Shown in pieces: positions 34,255-46,786 of a DNA stretch of 64,000 nucleotides. The position numbers and the translations under genes are program-made. This DNA comes from Gongronella butleri (lineage: Eukaryota > Mucoromycota > Mucoromycetes > Mucorales > Cunninghamellaceae): NCBI GenBank assembly GCA_025201375.1, contig JAIWZP010000013.1, positions 62,001 to 126,000 on the forward strand. Reading direction: 5' to 3'. The notes beneath the pieces are model-generated. The model had not been told where the DNA came from and did not search any database. It was given only the letters and a program-made list of their open reading frames with translations. The number at the start of each line of letters is the position of its first letter. Position 1 is the first letter of the stretch.

Positions 34255-35368
34255 TTAGTAGGCATACGGGTTGCTGGGATCGGCGTGAGGCGGCGTGTTT
34301 GGCTTTGCGTCCTTGTCGATGTTTTCAAAGGGTGGGCGGACGGCATTCATGTCCTCAAAGGGAGATTGCTGCGGGTCGCGGAAGGGCGATTGCGTGGCAT
34401 CCCTGTCGGCAGCGGCGGCGGCCAATTCGGCATCCTTGAAGCGCTGGGTAAAGTCGTTCTGCTTGTGCCATTCGCGGACACGTCGCGCGGTGCGTCGGCG
34501 TGTGATCATGGTGCTGATCAGACTGATGACGGTCATGGAAACCATGACGACGGCCAAGATGATGTTACCAATGACGACGATTTGCGCAATGGTCAGGGAG
34601 CTCTGGATCATGATGACCTTGGCAATGAACTCGCCCAGCAACACAAAGCCCCACAGCATCGTCATAAAATAGTTGTTCTTGCGGAATGTTGAGATGTTTT
34701 CCCACAAAAACAGCATGCCCTCCTGCTCGTGCTTGTTGCCGTGCTCGTCGGTCCACTTGGTCGTGGGCATCGCGTCGCCCATCATGCTCTGCGCAAACAG
34801 GAACGTCAATGGGTAAAGAGAGAACCAGCGCGTGCGAATGGGGATCAAAGAAAGCAAAAACATGGCAGAAACAACGGCCGTCACGGTCGAATCACGCAGC
34901 AGTGCAAGACGCGCATCACCTAGTGAGAAAAAAAAAGTGCGTCAGGTTCTGGCCTCCAACTCTATAAAAACTACACTTACCACTGACAATCGAAAGAATG
35001 GCCGAAAGAATATAACAAAAGACAAACAGACAACCCAAGGCATCGACCTTGCGCTTCCAGATGAATTTGACAATGACCCAGAGAGCTGGCGGGATACCCG
35101 AGACGATGAGGGCGATCAATTGGGTGGTGTGTTGTGCCAAGATCCAGAAAAGCAGGAATGGCAGGCCAACATCGACAATTAGCATCGAGGCAAAGAGCAG
35201 GATCTGCTTGATGATGATCTTGCGGCGCAATGCCTTTTCCTCGGGCGTCATGATGTGCTTTTCGGGCTCACTGGCCATCAAGTTGTCTTCCTGGCCCTCG
35301 AGACCCTCGTAAGAGACGCCAGGCTTGGGCTTCTTATCCTTGGAGAATTTTTTGGCGAGGAAATACAT
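34255..35368 (-). CDS. Multipass membrane protein 1 (paralogue of 39039-40255)
   Basis: Two exons (34981-35368, 34255-34919) give 350 residues. About seven hydrophobic helices follow a charged ~60-residue N-terminus: two in the first exon around IIIKQILLFASMLIVDVGLP and LIALIVSGIPPALWVIV, then GCLFVFCYILSAILSIVSG, then DARLALLRDSTVTAVVSAMF, LIPIRTRWFSLYPLTFLFAQ and two more. The tail is hydrophilic and rich in Pro, Asp and Asn. The SGDARLALLRDS and IRTRWF segments look like the fungal membrane proteins distantly related to the bacterial VC0807/septation-A type; that link is from memory of pattern and weak. Function unknown. An upstream in-frame Met exists (35398); I chose the one aligning with the paralogue. 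Confidence 0.8.
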
Positions 35369-35962
35369 TGGATTTGTAAATGTAGAATGTGTATGCAAAA
35401 AGAGGAAAAAGAGTTGAATGTAAAAGACGTGTGTGAGATGAGTGAAAAAAAAACTAGAAATTGATCTGTTTCTGTCTCTTTTTATATGAAACGCGGGATC
35501 GGATCACACAATTGAGAACCGTCTTGGCTTTATGCGTCGTGCGCTACTATTTTTGACTCTGAGCCCCATTGTGTGACACACAGTCGGCAAGCCTCTTTTG
35601 ATAACAAGCGGGTATAATGTCGTCACAGGCAGAATTTCCTTTGCGGCCCGTCCCCCACCCGCGGACAGATCTCCTCGCGCGCGCAAGTGTGACACAGAGA
35701 CGATGCACTAGCGTCTTTTTGTCTTCTGCCATGGACAGGTCCAAGAATGTTACCATTGTTCAATGGGCAATCAAAGATGGCAAAAGTGAGGTTTTGGGCA
35801 GTTCAGGGCCGGTGACGCGCATTTACGAATGCCGACAGTGCTAATCAGGCAAGAATGCACAAACAAAACAGGGTGGGAGTGCCTGTGTGTGCGCAATTGC
35901 CGCGGGCAAGCATCTTGTGATCAGAGGCAAGCTGATTGGCCATGATGCAACGTCAGTGTGGC

Positions 35963-36001
<39 letters not shown>

Positions 36002-39000
36002 GCATTGGACGAGGGGGCACCGAAAAAAAAGGGGCAAGCCAGTTTCCCTGGAATTGCAGGGCCAAGTGGGAGTAGTGAGATCAAACAAGGTCACGCAAAA
36101 GGGTGGGCGTATGCGAATGAGAGTGGCTCAATGCCAAGGCGGCAATGGTCACCTTGTTCTCCCTTTTGTGGATCGCCCCCTTTCCCCACTCCGTGCAGAA
36201 AATCGGTATTGTATTTTCCTTCTGAGCCACGTCCCCTTTTTTTTTTGCGGAGCCGCAGGCGCGTCATTTCTACAAAATATCAAGCCGAATGGGACGTTTC
36301 CCCTCTTTCCAGAGTTTCTCAATGCTCCATTTTTCATTTTAAGTGTATCCAAGCATTGTTCCCTTGTCGATCAGCAGAATTGGCGCCTTTGAAGCGATTG
36401 TCTTTTGCTGAAAAATGGGATCCAGCAGCTTGCCAAATGGCCGATCGGTCGGTGCGGATGATTTTGTCCGCACCCCGCCTTGGCGCGGCAATTGTCGCCA
36501 TGCCTAATTCCACCAAAAAAGGATTTTTTCCACCGAGGTGCGTGACACAAGAGCCAAATGGCGTTTTCTTTTTATTTTTCTGTGCGGCGTGACACGGCCT
36601 GCCTCGGACCGTGGCCCAAAATAGATCATAACCGGCATTGCCGGTGCTTTGCACGTCAAAAGAAACTCTGGATCAAGATCGGCGATGTACTGCGGGAGAA
36701 AAAGGGGCATTGTGCGTGAACAAAATGATCTTGTTTCTTTGTTTGGAGGAAACGATAGCCCGCTGCTCGGACCTCCCCCATGATTAGGATATGTGCGAGA
36801 GCACTCCGTGAGGCCCAAACTTTTTTTTTTTTCACACCAAGACAACCAAGACAATAAATTGAAGGGCTCTTGTTGGCTCAGACGCGGTTCTTTCTTGATT
36901 TAATTTACGGTCTTGGCCCTTTGGCGTTTTCGCTTGCTTTTTGCGTAATTAATTGACCGAGGTCGTATCCAAATGGCATGTCGGTGCTCTTTGAAGAAGA
37001 CCGTCCTGGCGTCACACGATGAAAAAGACTTGGCAAAACGATGAAATCAGCCTTTTGAGGATGATCATGGACCATGTATCAACGCCCTCATGTTCACACG
37101 GCGACCCAGCAGCTCATGAACACATGAAAATCGGACAACATTACGAGCAATCTGACGAAACTTTCTCCTAAAATTCAATGTGCGTGCCATTTCCAGCCAT
37201 CCACTGCAGCTTGTTTTAAAACGGCAGAGATTGGACGCCGTTTAAAAGTTTGTCAGGCTCGCGCAAAAGGCCGATGCAGATGCACAAGCGTGCATCAGGC
37301 TGAGCATGCTCATTAAATCGAAAAACCGCATCCATTTACGGCTTTTTTTGTTTGTTCTGCCAAATGACAATGGATGGATGCTTTTTTTTTCAAGGTTCAT
37401 GCAAATAGCAAAAAACCAATTGCCACTCTTTGGATCAAGACGATGCGTCTGTAAGCTCTTTCTTGTGCATTTTTGGTAGCTTACATAACTATTCACCGTC
37501 AATTCGCGCAAAACAAAGATAACAACCGGAAAACTGCGGTTTTTCTTCGGACTTAGTGCACCGGATGCAAAAGACCGGACTCTTTCGAATGAGCCCTTGC
37601 GCGGGTCACTACGACGCCAGAATCGCGAGAAATCACCAATTTCGAAAATCGTGCTTTTTGCCAGAGGTACACCCAGGTGGCCGAAAATTGGATAATCCAA
37701 GTGCCCCAATTGCATTACTATTTTGACCCGTGACAGAACATGAAGGAAGACGAACAACCACGGTGTCAATCGCCGAGATCGCCTTGACCATTGGGTCTTA
37801 AACGGCAAAAAAGACGAAAAAGACCCCTTGGGCCAAGTTGGTGAAAACGCGTCGCCATGCCCCCAAAGTGGAATCCACAGCAAGTGTCCGGCCTGGCGCG
37901 TATTTGGCTCACCGGGGTCGCAGTGAGTTGAGTTGTAGGTTCCCGAGAACAAGCCGGTTCCGTGTTACCAGTGTTTTTTGGACCCGTGATGGCACGCGCC
38001 ACAGCTGCGTTACGCGATCTCTGAACTGATGAGTTTCGTACCCCGTGGACGCGACTACGTAACGGACACATTGGAACGGTGCTATCGCGTAATGTCGCCC
38101 AATGCGACGCGCTCAAAGAAAAACAACTGAATGCCCATTGCTCGGAATCGAGCAATTTGACTTGTCGTTTCTTTTACACATTTGACGCGTATTCAAAGGG
38201 ATCTACATTGTGGACAAATTTCGCCGACATCCGAGGACCTCCATTTCGGATTTCTCGACGCGGCCTCATTTTGCCCATTTTTTAAAAAAGTGGTTTAGGT
38301 TGCCCAATTCAAGGGTCACATCAGTGAAACTTTTGCTCATTCGACGCTTCTCGTCATGCTCTTGCGTTTCGTAGAATAAAAAGCGAGTAAAGAATCGCAC
38401 GTGCGGGACTCGGTATATAATGCTCAGCATAAAAACGCGTGTTGCAAATTCTTTTTTGCTTTTGCTAGAGGTTACACCGACTCTTTGGCGCTCACCTTTG
38501 TCCCTCTAAAGTCCACGGAGACGTCCAAGTTATTCAGAATTCTTTTCTCTACGAATCCTCAGAGCCAAACGCGCGTAATAACCAAAAAGTGCAGATACAA
38601 ATGATGCAGCTTTTATTTTTGCTGTTAAAACACGATGTTCAGACGCGACTTTCGCCCAAACGCGACTAGTAGGTGCGGCCCAACGGAAATCGGATTCCGA
38701 GTCTCCTGGAAAAGGGCTACAAAACACAATATCAAACTCAAAAAAAGTTGAAAAAAAGGTGGATTGGAGCCATTTTTCCATGTTCTGCAGGGACTTATGG
38801 AGAAGTTGATCGAGGTTGCACAAATGCCAAGGTCGCTGAGCAATCCTTGCCGAATCAGGCTTGCGCGATTTTTTCTTGTTTTCATGCCGGATGGGCATCG
38901 TTTTTATAATTTGTATTGTAATAATTTGTATTGTACAATTTTACATAATAAAAGGTATAGATACGCATGTGCATTTGCAGCGCTGCGTGAAAGGAAGGAT

Positions 39001-39038
39001 TTCTATCATAAGCATACATCAGGGGAAAAAAGTAGCGC
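35369..39038. other. Gene-poor stretch between the membrane-protein paralogues
   Basis: 3.7 kb with no gene I can support. It includes a 36-base T tract (35964-35999) and, at 37200-38700, sequence resembling repeat B (for example TGCCCATTGCTCGGAATCGA near 38140, like TTGCCCATTGCTCGTCACCG near 57815). It also contains a 236-residue frame (37242-37952, -) with no recognisable domain. Several other frames exceed 60 residues but look random. Confidence 0.45.
35964..35999 (+). repeat. T36 homopolymer
   Basis: An uninterrupted run of 36 T, outside any recognised gene. Confidence 0.9.
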
Positions 39039-40255
39039 TTAATAGGCGGCGTTGGGATCTTTGGAGTGGTCATGCTCGTTGGCGACGCGGTGCTCGTCAT
39101 CAAAAGGGGACGGTGGTGGGCTCTGGTCATTGTCGCGGCTGTTTTCGGCATCGTTGTTGTTGGCCTGCTCGAATTGCTTTGAGTAGTCATTCTCCTTTAT
39201 CCATTCCATGGCTTGTTTGCGCGAGATTTTGCGGATGGCGACGCTGGTGACGGCGCTGAGGACGCTAAGCACAACGACGACGACAATGACAATGACATTG
39301 GAGATCCACACAATGTCGTCGACGGACAGCGTGCTCTCAATCATGATCAGCTTGGCGACAAACTCGCCCATGAGCGCAATTGCCCACAAGCCAGTCATGA
39401 TATAATTGTGCCACTATAAAAATGAAAGAGACCAATGAGCAAACGGCTTGCGGTGGCCAAGGGATGGATGAATGGACTTACGCGAAACACCTTGACATGG
39501 TCCCAAAGGAACTCAAACATGATTTGTTCGTGCTTTTCGCCGTCCTTGTCGGTCCATTTGGCGAGGGGCAGCATGGTGCCGACCATTTGCAAGCCAAACA
39601 TGTACGTCAGGGGCCGCATATCGAACCAGCGCGTGCGGATGGGCACAAGCGAGATGAAGAATGCACAAGAAATAACGCATGTAATAGTCGAGTCGCGCAA
39701 CATGGCCAAACGCGCATCGCCTGTACAGAAAAAAAAAAGGGTTGTCAGACGGACGAATCACGCGCGCGGGGGAGGGGCCGCTCGGCAACCAAATCCCGTG
39801 CACCCCCAGCATAAATCTCGGCCTTTTTTTTTTTTTTTTTGTTTTTTTTGCGATTTACCACTGATGATTGAGAGGATGGCCGAGAAGATGTAACAAAAGA
39901 CAAAGAGGCAGCCGAGGGCGTCGATTTGGCGTCGTACGATAAAGGTGAAGATGACAAACAGGGCGGGCGGGATGCCCGAGACGAGCAATGCAACCAATTG
40001 CGAGGTGACGTTCCTAAGGCCATAGTAGAGCGCGAGTGGAATGCCGACATCAACAACGATCATGATGGCAAAGTGCATCAATTGCTGGCGAACAAGCTTC
40101 TTGCGCTCAGGATCCCTGAGCAATTGTTTGCCATCCATGTTATACATGTTCTCTTGGCTAATTTCCACGTCGTTTTTGTTGTCAGGGTCTTGTTGAGACG
40201 ACTCGTCGGCCACGGGCTGCTTGTCTTTTTTCTTAAAGAGCTTATCAATGAGCAT
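39039..40255 (-). CDS. Multipass membrane protein 2 (paralogue of 34255-35368)
   Basis: Three exons (39859-40255, 39482-39720, 39039-39413) give 336 residues. It aligns along its length with the protein at 34255-35368: MHFAIMIVVDVGIPLALYYG, LVALLVSGIPPALFVIF, ALGCLFVFCYIFSAILSIIS, GDARLAMLRDSTITCVIS, SLVPIRTRWFDMRPLTYMFG and AKWTDKDGEKHEQ, then GEFVAKLIMIESTLS. The tail is again Asn/Asp/Pro-rich and ends in AAY (AY in the paralogue). The first intron is at the identical position and phase in both genes (after the SG of SILSIxSG); the second intron is unique to this copy. The pair arose by duplication. Function unknown; a transport or membrane-organising role is possible but not shown. Confidence 0.8.
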
Positions 40256-41306
40256 TGCGAGGGGGATGCTGGTGTTTGTGTTGGAAAAGGGGGAAGATTT
40301 GCTTGGTATAAATCACAAAAAAAAAAAAAAAAAAGAAAGATTGCCCCTTTTGCCTCGTTTCATTTATACTGCAGCGAGGATTTTTTTTACCCAGGAGGGT
40401 GGTTGGCCAATGCTAGCAGTGAGAGGCGCAAGGTCGGTCAAATTCCTCCCAAATCGGTACACTCCGCGTTTCCGTATTTGGACGATTTCCACCGAGATGT
40501 GCAACCTGAGGGTTCCATGATGGAAAGCGGGTTGCCAGCTGCGCGGTCCAATGACGACATGTGTTCACTGGCATATCTGGGTGGCTGATCCTGCGCTTCC
40601 AATGCGACAAAAAAAGAGACATTGCATCGTTTTTATTTCATTTACGACGTTTCTCGCCCATTGCAATGCAAAGGCTTGATGATGCAAGTAAAGCAAAAGT
40701 GTGGCTTGGGCTTCAGACACCTCTTTGAGCGACGTGCAGCGTGCGACAAGGCCGTTGCGGCTTGCATAAAAGGCATTTCAAAGGGTTTTTTGTCTGATCG
40801 ACGTTGTGCGACCCTGATATTCGATCCAGGAATATTGCGCTCTTTTTTTTTTTTTTTTTTTTGATTCCGTCGGACGGAAAGGTCCCATGTTTCCAGCTGC
40901 GGAAGAACAAAGTGAGAAGAATGTGCGCAGCCAGCCCACGCCGCTCGTTTGTGGCCAAAATGTGGCCAATCGCGGTCAATGGTCTATTGAACAATGTCAA
41001 TTGCTATGAAAATACACAAAAAAAATGATCAAAAGTGCCCTGTTTCTTGGCCAGATACAGGGCTCCGCTGACCGTGTCGTGTTGACGCAATATCCATGCC
41101 TATTCAGGTGCCAAACCAGCTTGCAGATTATGTTTACAGGCGGGCAGCCGCAGTAGCATCTCTGATTGGCCAATATCAAATCCCCGACGACGCCTTCAGC
41201 ACAGAAAAAAAGAGTCGCGCCGTTTTTATCTTTTTATTTCTCCTCCACTTTTTGATTCACCCCCCCTTTTTTTTTCTTTGTTTTTTTTTTTTCATACGAT
41301 CCTACG
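40256..41306. other. Divergent intergenic region
   Basis: About 1 kb between the membrane protein 2 start (-) and the nucleoporin start (+). It holds the promoters of both. It has a T tract of about 20 at 40843-40862 and pyrimidine-rich sequence directly upstream of the nucleoporin start. I see no gene. Confidence 0.5.
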
Positions 41307-44300
41307 ATGAACGAGGGCATGTCTCATTCTGTTGACCACGGCGAGGCCGAGCCCGTTGATGTGGAGGTAGGCCCAATCTCTACAAAAAAAAAGGGGGAGA
41401 GGGAGAACGCAGCATGTTCATTTGTTTTTTTTTCCTGTTTCTTTTTAGGACTTTGTCTTCAAGAGCCTTGTTGCCGATGCCAAGGTGGCGCTACAGGGCC
41501 AAAGCTTCAACAAGGAGTATTTCCCGTCGACAGTGTCTCTGCTTGCGTGTGCGCCCACGGCAGGCTACTTTGCTGCCGCGCACAACCAAGGTAAACACGC
41601 AAAACAAGCATTGGTTCACACGGCTGAGAGCTGCGGCAGACCCTGTTTTCTCACCTTTTTTTTTTTTAGGCTTTGTATACGGCACCACCAAAGCGCTGCG
41701 CGCCGCTTTTTACAGCGCCCAGCAGGGCGACGTTCAGCAATTGAGCGAGAGGATCCTTGTGCCCATTCATGGCGCGCAAGTCCATCAAGTGCGACTCACC
41801 GCGGATGAAGCCGCCATCCTTCTCGGGCTCTCGGACGGCACATTGCAAGCGTATCGCGTCGCTGATATCGTTGAAAAGGCAAGAACAATCCACAAAAATG
41901 GGCCCAGTTGGGTGGAAAAAGGGTCAATTGGACAAAAAAAAAAAGAGCTGATTTTCCCTCTCCCCCTTTTTTCTCTCTTCTCTTTTACTAGAAAGAGCAC
42001 GCGACGCCCTTTTCGAGTGTGAATTTGACGCCGATTCTCGACCTGCGCCCGAATCCAGTGGACAATGACGTTGCATGTGTGCTTTTCCGCGACGGTTCGT
42101 GCCGTCTTTTGCGCTGGGCCACTGGTGACGTGATTGCTGCGCTGCCTGGCGCGTTTTCCGCCATCTGCTGGTCGCCCAAAGGCAAACAAGTCGTTTGCGG
42201 CCGTGCTGACGGCTCTCTTGAGTTTTACGATCTGTCCGGTGCCAAAAAGGACGAGTTGGCGATCCCAACGGCTATGTCGGCCGGTCACGGCGAGGAAGAC
42301 ACCAATCGACTTGGTAAATCAAAGGGAGGATGGGCATTGCGTGTGGAAAATGGGTCGTTTCTCATGTTTTTTTTTTAATCTAGTGCAAGACGTGCTTTGG
42401 ATTGAATCGCACGTATTTCTTGTGTTGTACAGCCGGCCTGTGTCGGATCCTCTTGCGGAAGATGCCACCTTTGTGCACACGGGTTACATTATTGATCGCA
42501 AGCCTGCGCAGGGAGGAAATGGGCCATTGTACACGCCTCTTGCGGAATTGACGCCGATCTTCAGCAGCGAGGGCAGCACGAGCCACTTTTACATGGAATT
42601 GTTGCGTCAATATGGCAATGCGCAGCACATTGTGATGATTGCCAATGCTGCGACGAACGAATTGTCTGTGGTTGGTCAAGATGCACAGGGCCAATGGGCG
42701 ACATGGATGTTGCCCGAGGGTTCCAACATCACCTTGCCCCTGAATGAAGAAACGTACTTGGATACGATGCCCGTGGGTCTTGCGCTCGATTTGGGTGCGG
42801 ATGAGCCATTACCTGCGTTTGATCCTGCCGAGAACGACACACCTGTCAAGCCGATGCCTGTCATTTACTATCTCAACGACGAAGGCCACATGGGTGCATT
42901 CCACTGTTACAGCAACTCCCTCGCCCAATCCGGCGCCCAATACCAAGGCATGGCTTCTGCTGCTCCTGCCACGACCCCTGCAGCTTCCATGGCCGCGTCA
43001 GCCATACCTGCGACTACGCTTTCATCGGCCCCAGCGACTCAATTGACCGCGTCGACGCCATCGGCCTTTGGCGCGTCCGGATTTGGCGCGCTTGCACAGC
43101 AATCGACTCAGGCGCCTGCCTTTGGCGCGACGTCGGGCTTTGGCTCATCTTCGGGCTTTGGCGCGCTTGCTCAGCCATCTTCCACGTCGACTGGCGGCTT
43201 TGGCGCCTCTGGTTTTGGCGCTTTGGCTAGTCAATCTAGCACGACGTCCACCACGACCGACGGATTCGGCGCGTCGGGCTTTGCCAGTCTCGGCACGGCC
43301 GGCGCGACACCGAGTACAGGCGGCGGCATGTCGTTTGCATCGCTTTCAAAGGTCGCCGGTGCCAAAAACCCCACGTTTGCCGGTTTTGGCCAAACCAGTC
43401 CTGGTGCTGCCTCAGCCGCCACGTCCACACCGTCGCCCCTGTCCACCACCACCGCCACAGCAGCGCCCGCGTTTGGTGCCACCACTTCCTTTGGCTCCAT
43501 GGCCCCCACTGCCGCATCCACCGCTGCACCCACCTTTGGTGCCTTTGCACAGGCAAAAATCGCGTCTGCCACGCCCACTTTTGGTGCCACCACTTCGTTT
43601 GGCGCGGCATCCACTGAGAAATCGGCATTTGGCGCGACATCCACCGAGAAACCCGCATTTGGCTCGACAACAACCGGGTTTGGCGCACTGGCCAAGGCAA
43701 CGCCCAGCGGCGGTTCGACTGCGCCTGCTTTTGGCGCCACCACCGGGTTTGGCGCTGCAGCGGCAGCCACCGCGACGCCAGCCTTTGGTGCCACCACGTC
43801 ATTTGGTGCGGCTGCCAAGACGGACGCGTCGTCAAAGACGCCCTTTGGCGCGACTTCCTTTGGCAAGCCCAGCACCACGTCTGTGCCCGCGTTTGGCGCT
43901 GCAGCGCCCGCGCCCGCGCATGCAGAGACGACGCCGCCTGCCGCCGTCGCGCCGCCCGCAGACAAGCCCAGTCCAACGGATTCCACCTCCAGCTTTGAAA
44001 TCATCCACAAAAAGGACGTTTCCAGCAAATCGGAAGAGACACCCGCGCCCAGTTTCGGCAATCTCACGCTCAATGTGTGCAAACCTAGCGAACCCGCGGC
44101 CAAGCCCGCGCCAACTAGCTTGTTTGGCAATCTGAGCAAACCGGCCACCACACAAGATACCAGCGCGACGCCCGTTCCGGCCAAATCCTTGTTTGGTGGC
44201 ACCACCACCACCACCACCGCGACGCCGGCCGCAAAATCCCTCTTTGGTGCCACACCTGCGCCCGCGACTGCGCCTGCGACTGTGCCCACGCTTACCACAG

Positions 44301-46345
44301 CGGCCACCACGCCGGCATCGACCAAACCCCCTACTTTTACGTTTGGCTCCACAACAACAGCGACCACCACCACCCCCAAGGCCGCGCCCACACTCACCGC
44401 GCCATTGGCATCCTCTTCGCTCCTTGATACCACCAAAAAGTCCAATTTGGCCCCCACCACCGCGCCATCGGCTGTGCCCACAACCACAAACAAGGAAAAC
44501 GTGCCCCCACCCGCGCTGCCCAAGTCCACGGTGCCCTCCACCCTCAGCACGGATCTCACCTCCATGTACAAGCCGGAATCGTCGCCATTGCCCACCGAAT
44601 CCAAGGAGGTAATGACATCCCGGAGAAAGAAAGAAAAAAAACGCTCATTTCTTTTTTTTTTTTTTTTTGACGCGTAGGGCATGGCCAAGGAGTTTGAATC
44701 GATTTACTTGCGTATCACGGCGGAGTTGAAGAAGCTGTCTGCGGCACACGCGACCCTGGAGAAGCAAATCGACGGCCAGCAGAAGCAATTGGGCGTCATA
44801 GGCACCAGTCTGGAGCAATTGATCGACAATGTTCAAATGCTCACGCTCGGCGATGTCGTGTCCGTCGGTGCCATCTCGGACAAGGCCTCGGCCCTCATCA
44901 AGGACTGCAAAGTCGACGACAATCATGCCGCCATCAATGATCTCCAAACAAAAATGCTGGCTCGTAAGTGTAGCCGTCCCAAAGAAAAAATATGGGTTCC
45001 TATTTTTTTCTCATCTTTTTTTTTTCTTCGCGCAGTGATGAGCAAAAAGCAAAACATTGAGACGTTTGTGGCTGCCAAGCAACGCGAGCTGCAACAAGTG
45101 GCCGAGGCCGAGGCGCGTGCGCGTGCCGAGTCGGAGCGTTTGCGCATTCTCGCCGAGGAGCGCGTGCGCGCGGTCAATTTGGCCAAGGCGCAGGCGCGCC
45201 GGGACCGTGCACTTGCCAAGGAGGCAGCACGTGTTGCCAAGGTGGAGGCGCGAGCCGCCAGGGCCGAAGCCAAGCGCCAAAAAGAACAAGAGCGCGAGCA
45301 ACGCCGTGAAGAGCGACGTGAGGCGCGACGTGTCAAGCGCGAAGAAGCTGCCAAGAAAAAGCAAGAGGCTCTCGCCGAAGCAGCCGCTCAAAAAGAGGAA
45401 AAGGAGGACGAAAAGGACGACAAAAACGTCGATGACGCGCCAAAGGACGACGCCAACGACGCCAACGAGCAAGAACCCAAGGAAAGCGCGTCGGACGAGA
45501 CGGATGCTGTGGTGGTCGAGCAACCCTACGAGCTCAATGATGACGACGAGGACGATTTGTCGTCGATTTCGTCGGTATCCGTGGTCGATGAGGACGAGGC
45601 GCAAGAAGACGACGAAGACGAAGACAATGACGACGAAGACAATGACGACGAAGACAATGTCGATGATGCATTGGACAGCGAGGATGAGGTGCTCAATCCC
45701 GACGAATGGCACGTTGAACCCGATTACCAATTCGTCGACTTTGTCACGCCCTTGCCCGAACATGAGCTCGACGTCAATATCCAGGGCGACTGCGCGATCC
45801 TCGTCAAGAAATGCGACGCCAATGGTGAGATCCTGGACGAATTGGAATACCGCATCAATGCCAACCAGCAGGAAATCAGCCGCAAGGAACGCTACACGCA
45901 TGCCGAAGTGTGAGTGTTTTTTTCCCCCTCTCATTTTTTTTTCTTTCCATGGCCTGAAACTCATTTTTTTTATTATTCAAGTCGCCCGTCATATTACTCG
46001 CTCAATGGCACGGTGAGAGATCTGGAGCGCGAGCTTCAGGGCAAGTTAGCCGAATTGCAAAAGTTGGAGCGCGCGCTGGCGGAGCTGCGGTTCCAGGAGC
46101 GCGAGCGCAAAGCCCGTGTGAATCCCAGCCGCATCTGTTTTGATTTGGAGGACGACGATGACGATGATCTGCCCACCGTGTCCATGGGCCATCGCCAGCC
46201 GCCCACCACCCCACTCTTTGATCGCGCCGCACAGCTCGACGACACCTTCCGTCGTCTCCAGGCCGACGATAACACCAATCGCGTCCTCGATTGGGTCAGC
46301 AAGCGTGCACCCACAAGCGTCACCATCAATGTCCATACGCCATAA
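41307..46345 (+). CDS. FG nucleoporin, Nup159/Nup214-like
   Basis: Eight exons (41307-41366, 41449-41590, 41670-41878, 41992-42313, 42384-44608, 44678-44963, 45036-45909, 45982-46345) join in phase to 1,493 residues. The first ~430 residues form a WD/beta-propeller-like domain (DVACVLFRDGSCRLLRWATG, SAICWSPKGKQVVCGRADG, QDVLWIESHVFLVLYS) as in the cytoplasmic-side Nup159/Nup214, which docks the mRNA-export helicase Dbp5. Then comes a long FG region with many FGAxxFGA/GFGALA units in Ser/Thr/Ala/Pro linkers, followed by coiled coils (FESIYLRITAELKKLSAAHA and a long Ala/Arg/Glu helix), an acidic Asp/Glu stretch and a C-terminal segment. The third intron starts with GC, not GT. The tail beyond the coiled coil is not typical of the family, so a fusion with a neighbouring gene cannot be fully excluded, although the splice phases all agree. 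Confidence 0.82.
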
Positions 46346-46786
46346 ATCCCTCATTTCTCTTTGTTTCTTGAATTTTCTTGAATTTCATTTTTATCTCCCC
46401 CTTTGCCCCATTTTCCCTTTATTTCCCCCACCCCCACCCACCCATTTGCACCATCTCCCCTTCCCATTGCCCATTTTCCCATTTCCCCTCTCCATTTCTC
46501 TTGCACTCTTCAAAACACACACACATCCCCCTCTTTTAGTGCCCCCCCTCAATAAAAAATGATCTCATATTGTACCCATCCATGCCCATTCATTTGTCTT
46601 TACCATGGCGCCTTGGTTTCCGTCGGATTGTGAGTTTAATCCGACAAAAATAAGAATAAAAAATAAAAAAAAGGGAAAAACATCATTGTTTGATCGGTCG
46701 GTGTGTGCAGAACAGAGGGGAATTGAGGGGGATGTCATCGTCATTGGGTCATGAAAAAGGGCCGCGAGTGACGCGCGGTAGGAGGC
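46346..46786. other. 3' flanks of the nucleoporin and ASF1 genes
   Basis: A convergent region, strongly C/T-rich at 46350-46550. AATAAA is present near 46552. I see no gene. Confidence 0.5.

Noticed and set aside
35617..35844. A 75-residue plus-strand frame ending CRQC
   Set aside because: It overlaps the upstream region of membrane protein gene 1 and shows no conserved motif.
37242..37952. A 236-residue open frame on the minus strand
   Set aside because: It lies in a gene-poor, repeat-like region, has no recognisable domain, a random-looking composition and no neighbouring exons. Its length alone is not enough.
43231..44688. A 485-residue frame antisense to the nucleoporin FG region
   Set aside because: It is the antisense shadow of the FG repeats (Val/Ala/Pro/Asn-rich). 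The sense frame has the FG units and correct splicing.
45011..45964. A 317-residue hydrophobic-looking frame antisense to the nucleoporin C-terminus
   Set aside because: Its Val/Leu/Phe runs are the complement of Asp/Glu/Lys codons on the sense strand.
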